Assembly: GCA_950295325.1 (NCBI GenBank)
Contig: OX485809.1
Span: forward strand, 27,282,001 to 27,346,000
Length of the DNA: 64,000 bases
Source of the DNA: Polytrichum commune
Lineage: Eukaryota > Streptophyta > Polytrichopsida > Polytrichales > Polytrichaceae
Direction of reading: 5' to 3'
The translations under genes were made by a program, and so were the position numbers. The notes beneath the pieces are model-generated. The model did no database searches. It saw only the letters and a list, made by a program, of their open reading frames with translations, and was not told the DNA's origin. Positions 21,384 through 32,985 of the stretch are shown one piece after another (within the stretch, counting starts at the first letter, position 1; each line of letters starts with the position of its first letter).

Positions 21384-22397
21384 TGTCGCAACCCTTGCTA
21401 GGTCCCTTAATAATCTTGCCAATTTTCCTTTCTAGCAAAGGTTACGAGCGCTAACCCTTCGCATACCGCCATGCTAATGGTTAGCTCCTCTTACCCCGGA
21501 CCACATAGTTCATAGAAGGGGAACCAACCCTCCTACTTTGCTTTCGGGACTCACCCCTTAATCGGTAACCCATTTCTTTGATGTGGACTTCCATCCATGG
21601 AAGTCCAATCCTATGTTGATCATCGTGTTGCCGGAGCAACACTACAACAACCCGAACCATACTAGGCAACTATGGCCTCACAATGGGCCAATGCCCATGG
21701 AGGCCGTGCCGTTCGGCCTCGGGTGGGTGAGGCCACACCACCTCACCCATATAAGCCTCTAGGACTCTATGCGGGGCCCCTACCCCACCGTCAACCAACC
21801 TCTTGTCTCTCTACCAAGAGTTGGGGCCAAGTGGACATTTTCCCTTAGCCGCTGGGCCTAGAAGCCCCCACAGCTTCAGACCATCATAACTTCCTTGTAT
21901 GATGTCTGATCATAACAACCAACCACTCCATCCTCATCTACGCTTCACGTAGATGCCGATGGACTCCTCACTTGCCCCATTCGGGCAAGTGGTGAGGAAG
22001 TTATGCCTGTTTGAACCTTGGCAGTCCCGGGAATCACTCCCAGGCACTGCTGTACCAGGGCGCTGTCCCGGGAATCACTCCCAGGCACTGCTGTACCAGG
22101 GCGCTGTCCCGGGACAGCGCCCCACTCAAATGGCCATAACTCCTAGCTCACACCTCCGATTGAGGTGTTCTTGAGCATTCTAGAATCACCACGCCATGAG
22201 CTACGCATATCTCATGGCCTTACCCTTGTGCCTCCTAGTCTCCGTGGGTGGGAGGCGTTCCCAACGCCCGGGGCCCTCACCCACACTAGGATCACTTGGG
22301 CCCTCTCACCAATGGCGCCACAAGTCCCGGGTGTCACTCCGGGGTCCCCCTTGTGCCCATGGTGTTTCGGGCACTCCTCATGGAGAGGTGCGCGACA
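21384..22397 (-). repeat. Chromovirus 5' LTR
   Basis: It runs from TGTCGCAACCC to GTGCGCGACA, 1,014 bp. Compared with the partner LTR it carries one extra 41-bp unit: TCCCGGGAATCACTCCC and its flank occur twice in a row around 22026-22110. It keeps the empty TTA site of the MITE. Confidence 0.95.
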
Positions 22398-22402
22398 TTT
22401 AT

Positions 22403-22694
22403 GACCACCTCCGTCGACAATCTCACTTCAGAAGCTAATGTCACTTACACCCCTGAAACGGATGACTTATGCCACGAATTTCCCCCACTTCCTGAGGAGG
22501 TTTTCCCTGCATTCAAACAAGTGTTAAGAGATTCTACGAACAGTAACCTTCTCTCTATTTCTTGATCATTAATGCCTAGCACCAATTTTTGCAATACCAC
22601 CCCACTTCCTCCCGTTTCCTTTCTAATTCCTTCCCCTCTCGCATCCACCTAGCCATGAGTGTCAGGACTATTAATTCTCTATAGACACCACATC
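22403..22694. other. Spacer between two LTR insertions
   Basis: A short plus-strand frame reads through PETDDLCHEFPPLPEEVFP and stops near 22565. It is too short to classify and could be a scrap of an exon or of a gag gene. Confidence 0.3.
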
Positions 22695-23669
22695 TGTCGC
22701 AACCCTTGCTAGCCCCCCCTTGACCATCTTGCCAACTTTCAATTCTAGCAAAGGTTCCGAGTGGCTAACCCTTCGCATACCGCCATGCTAATAGTTAGCT
22801 CCTCTAACCCCGGACCAATAGTTCATAGGAGGGAACCAACCCTCCTACTTTGCTTTCGGGACTCACCCCTTAATCGGTAACCCATTTCCCCAATGTGGAC
22901 TTCCATCCATGGAATTCCAATCCTATGTTGATCATCGCGTTGCCGGAGCAACACTACAACAACCCGAACCATACTAGGCAACTATGGCCTCACAATAGGC
23001 CAAAGCCCATGGAGGCCGTGCCGTTCGGCCTCGGGTGGGTGAGGCCACACCACCTCACCCATATAAGCCTCTAGGACTTCACGCGGGGCCCCTACCCCAC
23101 CGTCAACCAACCTCTTGTCTCTCTACCAAGAGTTGGGGCCAAGTGGACATTTTCCTTTAGCTGCTGGGCCTAGAACCCCCTAGCAGCTTCAGACCATCAT
23201 AACTTCCTTGTATGATGTCTGATCATAACAACCAACCACTCCATCTTCATCTACGGTTCACGTAGATGCCGATGGACTCCTCACTTGCCCCATTCGGACA
23301 AGTATTGAGGACGTTATGCCTGTTTGAACCTTGGCAGTCCCGGGAATCACTCCCAGGCACTGCTGTAGCAGGGCGCTGTCCCGGGACAGCGCCCCACTCA
23401 AATGGCCATAACTCCTAGCTCACACCTCCGATTGAGGTGTTCTTGAGCTTTCTAGAATCACCACGCCATGAGCTAGGCATAGCTCATGGCCTTACCCTTG
23501 TGCATCCTAGTCTCCGTGGGTGGGAGGCGTTCCCAACGCCCGGGGCCCTCACCCACACTAGGATCACTTGGGCCCTCTCACCAATGGCGCCACAAGTCCC
23601 GGGTGTCACTCCGGGGTCCCCCTTGTGCCCATGGTGTTTCGGGCACTCCTTATGGAGAGGTGCGCGACA
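22695..23669 (-). repeat. Solo LTR of the chromovirus family (minus)
   Basis: The copy starts TGTCGCAACCC and ends GTGCGCGACA. A perfect 5-bp target duplication ACATC flanks it (22690-22694 and 23670-23674). No internal sequence remains. Confidence 0.94.
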
Positions 23670-23674
23670 ACATC

Positions 23675-24296
23675 TCTTTACAAGTCCCCTCGTTGGCATA
23701 GCTACTGCAACCCCGACTTGCTTTTGGTTCCTTTTCCCCCCCGTCACCAGGACACCAAAACCAAGCTGCGAGCAAGAGAATTTGTGCAACAAAAACCTAG
23801 GTGAAAAACCTCACATCATTGTTCTGAGATTTTTTTTCTCAATGCGGTACACATGGGTGTTTATTTGGTTGTTTGACACGCCAGTCACTAAGATTTTTCC
23901 ATCGCAGCGGCTCCGCCATCCTCCTTAGCTACTCCTCAAAACCTTGGTTCTTCATCGCGGCAGGGCTTCCGCGTGTTCCCCTAGAGCTCCTCTCCCTCCT
24001 TGCCTTAATGAGCCTCTCTTCCCCTACATCCCGAGACCCCTCCAAACTCCTCCTTTTTGGTCGCGTTGCCCGGCATCTTGGGGCTGCCTAGAGGAAAACA
24101 ACAGGCTTGACCCTTTTTCTTGATTTTTTAACCCCGCTTTCCACCATAGCCTATCTTAATGTAACTTCACTTAACTTTTGGTATTCCTTTTATCTATTTG
24201 GGTGATTCTCACTTCCTTTACTTGCGTTTTACTTCCTAGAAACTTTATTTAAAGATTAATTAATTAATATGTGAATTCGTATTTTGGGCTCAAAAT
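23675..24296. other. Unassigned stretch
   Basis: No domain or repeat is visible. Short plus-strand frames at 23700-24091 lack recognisable motifs. Confidence 0.35.
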
Positions 24297-24822
24297 CAAA
24301 CATCATATAAGGAAATTATGGTGGTTTGAAGCCGCTGGGGGCTTCCATCCCCAGCTACTAAGGGAAAATGTCTACTTGGCCCCAACTCTTGGTAGAGAGA
24401 CAAAAGGTTTCTTGACGGTGGGGTAGGGGTCCTATCTGAAGTCCTAGACGCTTATATGCGTGAGGTGATGTGGCTAAACCCACCCGAGGCCAAATAACAC
24501 AGCCTCCATGGGCATTGGCCCAATGTGAGGGCATAGTTGCCTAGTATGGTTTGGGTTGTTATAATGTTGCTCCGGCAACGCGATGATCAACATAAGATTG
24601 GACTTCAATGGATGATAATTCACATCTAAAAGTTGGTTACCGATTAAGGGGTGAGTCCCAAAAGCAAAGTAAGAGGGTTTGTTCGCCTTTTATAAACTAT
24701 AAGGTCCGCGGTATAAGAAGCTAACCATTTCCATGGTAGAATGCAAAAAGGTTAGCGCTCATGATCCTTGCCAGAAATGAAAATGAATAAGATTGTTAAA
24801 GGGGCTAACAAGGGTTGCAACA
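24297..24822 (+). repeat. Truncated LTR (plus), 3' half
   Basis: It matches the 3' half of the family LTR in plus orientation, ending GGGTTGCAACA. The left ~440 bp of the LTR are missing. It abuts the next, oppositely oriented LTR directly. Confidence 0.85.
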
Positions 24823-26683
24823 ATGCTAATGATTAGCTTCCCACACCGTGGACCTTATTGTTCATAAAAGGGGAACCAACCCTCCTACTTTGCTTTCGGG
24901 ACTCACCCCTTAGTCGATAACCAATACTTAGATATGGACTTCCATCCATGGAAGTCCAATCTTATGTTGATGATCGCGTTGCTAGAGCAACACTACAACA
25001 ATATGAATCATACTAGGCAATTATGCCCTTACATTGGGCCAATGTTCATGAAGGCCATGCCGTTCGGCCTCGGGTAGATTTGGCGGCCACAATGCCTCAC
25101 CCATATGTGCCTCTAGGACTTCTAGCAGGGCCCCTACCCCACCGTCAAGAATTATTTTGTCTCTCTACCAAGGGTTGGGGCCAAGTAGACATTTCACCTT
25201 AGCCGCTGACACTGGAAGCCCCCAACAACTTCAGAATACCACAACCTCCATGAATGATCTTGAATAATAACAAGCAACCACTTCATCATAAATTACGCTT
25301 CACGTAGATACCGATGGACTCCTCACTTGTCCCATTCGGGCAAATATTGACAAAGTTATACATGTTCACACCTTGGCAATCCCGAAAACCACTCCTAAGC
25401 CACTCCTACAGCATGGCGTTGTCTTGAGAAAACACACGACTCACATTGTCATATCTCCTAGCTGACACATTCGATTAAGGTGTTCTTGAACATTCTAAAA
25501 TCACACGTCATAAGCTACGCATACCTCATGGCCTTACCCTCATGACTCCTACTCTCTGTGGGTGGGAGGCGTTCCCAATGCCCGAGGCCCTCACCCTATC
25601 GCGCAGCTCTCCATGAGGAGTGCCAAAAATACCATGGGCACAATGGCGACCCCTGAGTGACACCCGGGACTAGTGGTGCCATTGGTAAGAGGGCCCAAGT
25701 GAACCTAGTGTGGATGAGGGCCCTGAGCGTTGGGAACGTCTCCCACCCATGGAGACCAGGAGGCACGAGGGTAAAACCATTTTCTATGCGTAGCTTATGG
25801 CGTGTTGATTTTAGAATGCTCAAGATCACCTCAATCCGAGGTGTGACCAGGTGTGAGCTAGGAGATATGACAATTTGAGTGGGGCGTTGTCTCGGGACAG
25901 TACCCTGGGGCTGGCTCCTAGGATTGCCAAGGTTTAAAGATACATAACCTCAAGAATATTTGCCCATATGGGGCAAGTGAGGAGTCCATCCGCATCTACG
26001 TGAAACTTAGATGAAAATGGAGTATTCCTTTGTTACCATTAGGTAGCATAAAAGGAAGTTATGATGGTCTAAAGTTGTTGGGGGTTTCTAGGCCCAACGG
26101 CTAAGGGAAAATATCTACTTGGCCCCAACTCTTGGTAGAGAGACAAAAGGTTTCTTGATGGTGCGGTAGGGGCCCTTCCAAAATTCCTAGAGGCTTATAT
26201 GGATGAGTTGATGTGGCCGAACGCACCCGAGCCCGAACGGCACGGCCTTCATAGGCATTAGCCCAATGTGAGGGCATAGTTGTCTAATATGGTTCAGGTT
26301 GTTATAGTGTTGCTTCGGCAACGTGATGATCAATATAAGATTAGACTTTCATGGATGAAAATTCACATCTAAGAATTGGTTACCGATTAAGGGGTAAGTC
26401 CCGAAAGCAAAGTAGAAGGGTTGGTTTCCCTCTTATGAACTATAACGTCCGGGATAGGAGGAGCTAACCATTAGCATGGCGGAATGCAAAGGGTTAACGC
26501 TCGGGACCCTTGCTAGAAATGAAAATTGGCAAGATCGTTAAGGAGGCTAGCAAGGGTTGCGACACACTCACACTAGGATCACTTGGGCCCTTGCATCAAC
26601 TGCGCCACAAGTCTCAGATGTCACACTGGGGTCCCCCTTGTACCCATGATATTTCAAGCACTCCTCATAGAGAGGTGCGCGAC
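24823..26683 (-). repeat. Minus-strand LTR split by a nested solo LTR
   Basis: The left part is 24823-25596 and the right part about 26570-26683, the latter ending GTGCGCGACA. Together they make one minus-oriented LTR lacking its first ~85 bp. It is the 3' LTR of the decayed chromovirus copy to the right. Confidence 0.85.
25597..26564 (+). repeat. Solo LTR (plus) nested in another LTR
   Basis: It starts TATCGCGCAGCTCTCC, where the family consensus is TGTCGCGCACCTCTCC, and ends GGGTTGCGACA. The 5-bp flanks are CACCC and CACTC, a target duplication with one substitution. The host LTR reads CTCACCC before it and resumes ACACTAGG after it, which proves the nesting. Confidence 0.9.
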
Positions 26684-27720
26684 ACTCACCCCAACAGGAG
26701 TCGATACCTTTGTGGACTATACTTGTAGTCGACATATCAATTTTCAAGTTGCCATTCTCTATAACGCAACATTGTGTTTACGTTAGGGCACGACCCTCAC
26801 AATGCATCTTCAAATTTGACATAGTCCCAAAGGTGTTGTTTGTAGGTGGTCCATTAGCGACCTCGGATCTCTCTTCCAAGGACCTAACCTACACTAGACA
26901 CACCTACTTTGAAACTCACTTGGGTTGCCCGTCTTTTGGGCCTCCCCCTTTAGGCTTCAATAGCCTAACATGAGACATCTAGGCCGGATCTCAATGCTTC
27001 CACTAATTTGTCTCGGTTGCAACTCCGAGATGGTTTTCCATTGTTAAGCCACGCCTTGATTGCACAGGGGTGATGCCAAGTCTTGCCCGACTTGGTTCTC
27101 ACTTTGGTTTTTCGAGACATGGGTTCGTGACTCCCATGTGCCAACTCTTGTTAACTCGCGGGCATCACTTTTATGAGCACGCGCCATCACCTTGCCCCCG
27201 CCCAGACAAGCCCATGGCTAAGAGGTTTTTTAATTTTTTTCCAAGGCCCTTCAAAGCTATGGCCCCCAATTACTCAGCTTATCCAACCTAGTTTGGCATG
27301 TCTATTCCCCCTCTTTCACTAACCAAGCACAAGTACAAGCCTAGGACCTCATCTCATATTTTTTTCTTTGCACCACTAAAATTGAACTATATTGCCTTAA
27401 GCCAATGAACAAGTACATGTTGTGGACAACATTGCCTCCAAGCTAAGTATCCTACTAGCGTCTCTCCCCCACTAAAGGAGATTGATGTCCTCATCAATGC
27501 CTACACTTCATTTTATTGGAACCTCTAGGCCTAGTTTCTTCAAAGTGCTCCACCAATTCTTTGGCATTCACCATGTTTCTTGCCATTATCCAAGTGTATT
27601 CTTTCTCATGGAATCCTCGCCATTTCACCAAGTACTCCTTTGTAATTTTTATTTTCACTTGGACTTCCTACACTTGAGGATGCCCTCTTATCTCATTTTC
27701 CAAATTCTCAATCCAAATTC
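26684..27720 (-). mobile_element. Decayed second chromovirus copy, 3' part only
   Basis: The sequence is colinear with 16284-17330 of the complete copy (GGAGTCGAT, the ATACTTGTAGTCG run, TCTCTCCCCCACTAAAGGAG). It breaks off just past the chromodomain near 27720; no integrase core follows. Divergence is clearly greater than between the two LTRs of the complete copy. Confidence 0.85.
27494..27640 (-). CDS. Open chromodomain of a truncated chromovirus
   Basis: The minus frame reads KEYLVKWRGFHEKEYTW, then NMVNAKELVEHFEE, and ends in a stop at 27494-27496. All core chromodomain residues are present, including the Arg that is a stop in the complete copy at 17.2 kb. The remaining integrase is missing, so it is a domain remnant and not a working gene. 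Confidence 0.85.
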   Translation of the reverse strand, partial: KEYLVKWRGFHEKEYTWIMARNMVNAKELVEHFEETRPRGSNKMKCRH

Positions 27721-29758
27721 GGAGGAAGTTAGGTATTGTATTTTCTTAAACCTTAAATATGCATCATTTCTTGTTGTTTGGTCTTGTGGATTTCTGAATG
27801 AGCATGTTCAATTCTCTAAATATGAAAATCTAGTTTTTTGGCCATGGAATTATGGGAATTAAGGGTGGCATGTGGTTGGAGACTTTGAAGGTTGTCCCCC
27901 TCATGCCATTAGCTACTTTTAGAGATCCATCGTCATTGGTGCTAAATCTCTCACAATTTATTAGTCTCACCATGACATTGTGGAGGATGTTGAACATGTA
28001 TCTTGATATTATTGGAGGGTGCATAGTTGTATCATAACCCTTCACATTGTAAATGTTTGCTACAAGGTTTGAATGGGACTATAGTTGAATTTGTTTGTGA
28101 ACATAATTAAAGTAAATGTTTTAAACTCTTTGTATATGATTTTCTTGTATTTGAATCCAACCTTGTTTTTTTGAAGTGAGTAATTGTGCAAAATTTCATA
28201 TCTTCTCACAGCTGATTGTATTTCTTGTTTTGTTCTATATATCCATGTTTACAACTTCTCTACTTCAACTTGTATATTTTGTTATCTTTGTAGTTATTAG
28301 GATCCCTTTAACTAGTATATGATTGCTATTGGTTGTGTTTTGAATAGTACTTTGAATGGTTTAGGATTGGTACTACTAATTAAAACTAAATGAATGACAA
28401 TTTGAATGGAATGGAATGTTTATTGCTCACATAGTCGGTTTCACAATGCTATAGTATTCCCTTCATTATTTGGTACTTGTATGATTTATTAAAAAAAATT
28501 GCAAAAATTAGCCTCTCTAAAAATTACAAATAAATATAGGGTGCTAAAAATACGTCAAAACACCTTTTTATTTACAAATAGGGAGGGAAAAAATATTGAG
28601 AGGTGCATATATATCCCCCCAACAAATGCCCCATTGTCGCATGTGGTTACGAAACGTAAGGGTGTGTGATTGCCCTGAGCCTTGCGGATATATGCAACTA
28701 AAACAATGAGGAGATTGTTATCATGTAGGAGATACATCATTGGGAAAGTCCCCACAAAACAAAAATATACAAGGTGTGGACTTATAGAGATTGGGTGAAC
28801 ATGGCAAACAATCACAAATTTAATGCCTTCTTCATCACTATGATGCAAAAGCTTGTGAGGGGAACTAACATGGAGAAGGCTTTGTTGAAAGAAACCAATG
28901 ACTTAACAAAAAATTCCCAACAACGAGGTCTTCTACATTTTTAGGCAACAATTGAATCATACATCTATGGGTTGAGTCTTTGGCCCTCCCATACAATGAC
29001 ATCAAGAAAAACCAAATTGTCATCAAGAGGAAGGACTTGAATGAAGTTTTGGAGATTGTGAGGAAATGAGGTATTTGTGATCCCCAAATATAGTATATGC
29101 ACATAACTTAATCTATTAACATTGGTGTGGTTTTTTCCATGACCAATCGAATGCGGCTTCTTGAAGATGTTTGAAGACGAGATTGTACAAAATTCTACAC
29201 CACTGGTGTTTCAATATTTTTCTTGCTTCATGTAGATGGCAGTAGGATGCATTGGATAGCTTCGTGATCTTAGCATTTGAGATTGTCACCTAGTGGTTTT
29301 CTTGCCTAATACATAGATTGTCACATCGTGGTTCTCTCGGCCAATACTAAGCTTGTCATATTGTGGTTTTTTCACCTAGAATTGACCTTGAGACTTTTGT
29401 GTTACAGGCTTGGGAGACATAAAACCTGGTGTATGTTTCAGTGATATTCACAAAAGTAGTCATCATGGCTAAAAAAACAAATCATTTGATGAAAATCTTT
29501 AGAGTCAACAAATTGGTGAACAATGTTCATGCAAAGATGCTCACGCAATCTCCTCTTGGGAACTTGTTGAACTTGGCTGTTTAGCTTAATGTTTTTTCTC
29601 TTGAAGCTCTTTGTAGGCAATGCATTAAAATACTCTCAACAATAAATTGGTAGGAATTTGATATTATTGGATATCCACAAACGAGTTATTACTCACGCAT
29701 CCAATATAACAACTTTCATAAAACATGTCAAACCCCATAATCATTTTGGGAGCATCAT
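27721..29758. other. Unassigned, AT-rich
   Basis: No confident gene. Around 28870-29080 the plus strand gives broken peptides such as ATIESYIYGLSLWPS with stops, which could be an old retroelement gag, but I cannot place them in a family. Confidence 0.3.
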
Positions 29759-30893
29759 CTAGGATTTGCATCTATAAAATGCGAATTCCTCCAACACCTC
29801 GAGTGTGCACACTACGGATGATAATTCTTCCAAGGCCTCGCATTTCCACATCCCAGGTTTCTTCAAACATGTCAACCCCCTAGTCCTTCCGGGATCTTCT
29901 TCAATAATCTGCATCCACAAAAACTTAATTCCTCCAACTCCATGAGCGTGCGCACTCTGGATGGAAATTATTCCAAGGCCTCGCATTCCCAAATGTAGAG
30001 TTCCTTCAAACATGTCAAACCCCCTAGTCCTTCCGGGATATTTTTCAATGATTTACAACCACCAAAATTCAATTCCTCCAATGCCACAAGAGTGCACACT
30101 CCGGATGGGAATTCTTCCTAGGCCTCGCATTCCCACATCCCAAGTTTCTTCAAACATGTCAAACCCCCTAGTCATTCCGGGATCTTCTTCAAAGATTTGC
30201 AACCACCTAAATTCAATTCCTCCAATGCCACGAGTGTGCGCACTCCGGATGGAAATTCTTCCACGGCCTTGCATTCCCACATGTAGAGTTCCTTCAAACA
30301 TGTCAAACCCCCTAGTCCTCCCGGGATCTTCTCCAATGATTTACAACCACCAATATTCAATTCCTCCAATGCCACGAGAGTGAGCACTCCGGATGAAAAC
30401 TCTTCCAAGGCCTCGCATTCCCACATGTACAGTTTCTTTAAACATATCAAACCCCCTAGTCCTTCCGGGATCTTCTTCAAGGATTTGCAACCATCAAAAT
30501 TCAATTCCTCCAATGCCACGAGCGTGCGCACTCCGGATGGAAATTCTTCCAAGGCCTTGCATTCCCACATGTAGAGTTTCCTCAAACATATCAAACCCCC
30601 TAGTCCTTCCGGGATCGTCTTCAATGATTTGCATTCAGTGAAATGTAATTCCTCCAATGCCACGAGCGTGCATACTCCGGATAGAAATTCATCCAAGGCC
30701 TCGCATTCCCACATCCCAAGTTTCTTCAAGTATGTCAAACCTCCTAGTCCTTCCGGGATCCTCTTAATTTATTTGCAACCACCAAAATTCAATTCCTCTA
30801 ATGCCACGAGAGTGCACACTCCGGTTGGAAATTCTTCCTAGGCCTCGCATTCCCACATCTCAAGTTTCTTCAAACATGTCAAATGTAGAGCTC
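29759..30893 (-). pseudogene. LRR array 1 (3' end of a kinase-NBS-LRR-type exon)
   Basis: About eight 144-bp units encode WECEALEEFPSG, TLVALEEL, GCKSLKKIPEGLGGL repeats on the minus strand. The array ends in a plausible natural stop (TAG) near 29759. It carries premature stops at 30838-30840 (TAG), 30769-30771 (TAA), near 30172 (Gly codon GGA to TGA) and near 30119 (TAG). At its 5' end it joins a minisatellite and a TATA-like sequence instead of an NB-ARC exon. It is probably a displaced 3' part of the receptor LRR exon. Confidence 0.85.
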
Positions 30894-30979
30894 GCAAATC
30901 GCAACCATCGAAGCCACAGAAGGTCAAGCTCAAGAAGTTGAAGCAAGCTGGGGCAGGGGAAAGAAGGCGACCGGAGAAG

Positions 30980-31245
30980 GGACGCAAACCCCAACGAAAT
31001 GGGCATGCGACCCAGGGAACGAGCAGGAGGCCAACGGAACGGGCTGCGGCCAAGGGAACGAGCAGCATCCCAACGGAACGGGCATGCGGCCCAGGGAACG
31101 AGCGGGAGGCCAACGGAACGGGCTGTGGCCAAGGGAACGAGCAGCATCCCAACGAAACGGGCATGCGGCCAAGGGAACGAGCAGCATCCCAACGGACCGG
31201 ACAGGCGCCCAAGGGAACAAGCAGGAGCCCAAGGGAATGAGCTGC
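30980..31245. repeat. 39-bp minisatellite with alternating unit types
   Basis: Units beginning GGGAACGAGC repeat every 39 bp, about six times. Two unit types alternate (GGAGGCCAACGG and AGCATCCCAACG), giving a 78-bp higher-order period. Because 39 is a multiple of three, long frames stay open on both strands; these need not be genes. Confidence 0.85.
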
Positions 31246-31305
31246 GGATTGCTGGCCGAGGCCAGTGGGAATAGGACCGAGCCGAGAATGGAAGAGGCGG
31301 GCCGC

Positions 31306-31315
31306 CCTATTTATA
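31306..31315 (-). promoter_or_regulatory. TATA-box-like site upstream of LRR array 1
   Basis: The minus strand reads TATAAATAGG in a GC-rich setting, about 70 bp upstream of the minisatellite. It could drive minus-strand transcription through the minisatellite and LRR array 1. Only position and sequence support this. Confidence 0.45.
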
Positions 31316-32433
31316 GGACATGTGGCTAAATTCAAGGGATGAATGTAGTTGCCAATGAATAAGTAACCAATAGGATACCAAGGGGTATGTAGCTAGGAAA
31401 GACATTTTAATCAAGGTAGATTCCTAAAAATAGAATTAGGACCATACATTCAGACTATAATTAGATACAGTGCTAAATTTATCTGAAGCTAACATTTACA
31501 AAAATCTACAAATACCTAGATGTGAAACACTATGTAAAGAGGCCAACTTGAGGGCCATAATACACTTCATTTTGCCCGAAGATCATACGTGAGTGTCCAA
31601 GCTCCCGAGCATTGCAATTGAAGACAAATCGGCACCCTCGGTGCATTAGAGCTTTAGGGTTCAGAATTGGCACCCTCGGTGCATTCAAGTCCAAATTCAA
31701 CCACAAGGCAAATTGGACTTCCTTACAAATACTAAGGGATTTCTTACAAGCACTATGGCGCGTAGCCCCTTTGGACCCGGCCGACCAACATCAACTTAAA
31801 GGAGGTTGAAAGGCTCTAAGTTAGGAGTTCAAGACTATTTTGAGCCTAAGGAAATTAAAGGAGGTGATGGCCTATACAACCTAAGGGAGGAAATCATGAT
31901 CTTGCTTAGGCAAGGAACTTTGGGGGGAAAATCATGGATGATGGCCCCGAGTGAATCTCCGCAAGGGAATGTGATAATCACCCAAGGATTGAAGTGAAGG
32001 ATCGAGGTAGGTATCCACATACTTTGATGATGTCGGAAGGGAGGTTTTAGACATCTCCACCGAGGTGACCCAAGTACCCATTTGAGGGAAAGCGGGGCCG
32101 CCAAGTGGCTCACTCATCATTACCTTAGAGGTACACTAGGGAGAAGTTCCACGCCTTAGTCCGAGAAGGCTCAAGGTATTAACTTGAGATTGGCATTGAT
32201 CACCGAATATTCTATCTTAAGATACCTCTCGGAATATTGATAAATACCGTCCAAACACCTTGAAGATTGAATACATACATAAACTTGATGGCGTGCACTT
32301 GAGGCTAATAAAATCAAGAGAATTCCATGACATCAAGTATGTCCAACTTAAGAAAAATTATAATTGCAAGGAAGCATGCTTGCCTCGTAATAAGTGCTTA
32401 GGTAAGGATCCTCAAAGGAACATTGGAGAAACT

Positions 32434-32610
32434 AGAGAATTCTCCCAAGATTCCTTTAGTGAGAGAGTATGCTTGAAAACTATAAACTCTCAAGGGAATA
32501 TTTGTGAAATACTTTGAGAGAGAGAGTTCTCCCAAGATTCCTTTAGTGAGAGAGTATGCTTGAAAACTATAAACTCTCAGGGGAACATTCGTGGAATACT
32601 TTGAGAGAGT
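32434..32610. repeat. Direct repeat, ~90-bp unit x 2
   Basis: GAGAATTCTCCCAAGATTCC to ATACTTTGAGAGA is followed by a near-identical copy starting at about 32526. Confidence 0.85.
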
Positions 32611-32660
32611 AAGGAAGGTTTTAATCATTCAAACCATGAAAGATATTGTATGCAAAAATG

Positions 32661-32985
32661 AAGTTCCTCTAAGTACACTTAACCTTGACATTAGGATTTA
32701 GGGAAACATAACCTTGAAAACTTCGAGCACTTTCTCCTTGGAGATTCATTAAGAAGAAACATCATATTAGAAACACTATGCGATAAGAACTTGATATTGT
32801 ATAAGAAGGAATTTCCTCTAAGTACACTTAACCTTGACATTAGGATTTAGGGAAACATAACCTTGAAAACTTCGAGCACTTTCTCCTTGGAGATTCATTA
32901 AGAAGAAACATCATATTAGAAACACTATGCGATAAGAACTTGATATTGTATAAGAAGGAATTTCCTCTAAAACACTTAACCTCGA
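32661..32985. repeat. Direct repeat, ~147-bp unit x 2+
   Basis: TTCCTCTAAGTACACTTAACC through GATATTGTATAAGAAGG occurs twice nearly identically, starting about 32662 and 32812. A third, partial and diverged copy starts at about 32962. Confidence 0.85.

Larger units (their letters stand above)
14791..22397 (-). mobile_element. Chromovirus (Ty3/gypsy), complete ends, defective inside
   Basis: Minus-strand order is 5' LTR (21384-22397), an initiator-Met tRNA primer site (21370-21381), internal region, purine-rich tract, then 3' LTR (14791-16283). The target duplication TTTAT is perfect (14786-14790 and 22398-22402). Outside the MITE and a 41-bp tandem duplication I see only about two substitutions between the LTRs, so insertion was recent. 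The internal region of about 5.1 kb encodes degenerate gag-pol remnants ending in a chromodomain. The reverse-transcriptase palm appears deleted and several stops are present, so the copy must have moved with enzymes supplied in trans. Confidence 0.93.

Noticed and set aside
22165-22438. Overlapping open frames of 70-90 codons in all chromovirus LTRs (also near 2332, 14194, 16064, 23437)
   Set aside because: The same peptides recur in every LTR copy and follow the palindromic GC-rich LTR sequence. They carry no domain and are by-products of repeat DNA.
30838-31335. 165-codon minus-strand frame and overlapping plus-strand frames over the minisatellite
   Set aside because: Open only because the repeat unit is 39 bp; its composition is dictated by the repeat and no domain is visible.
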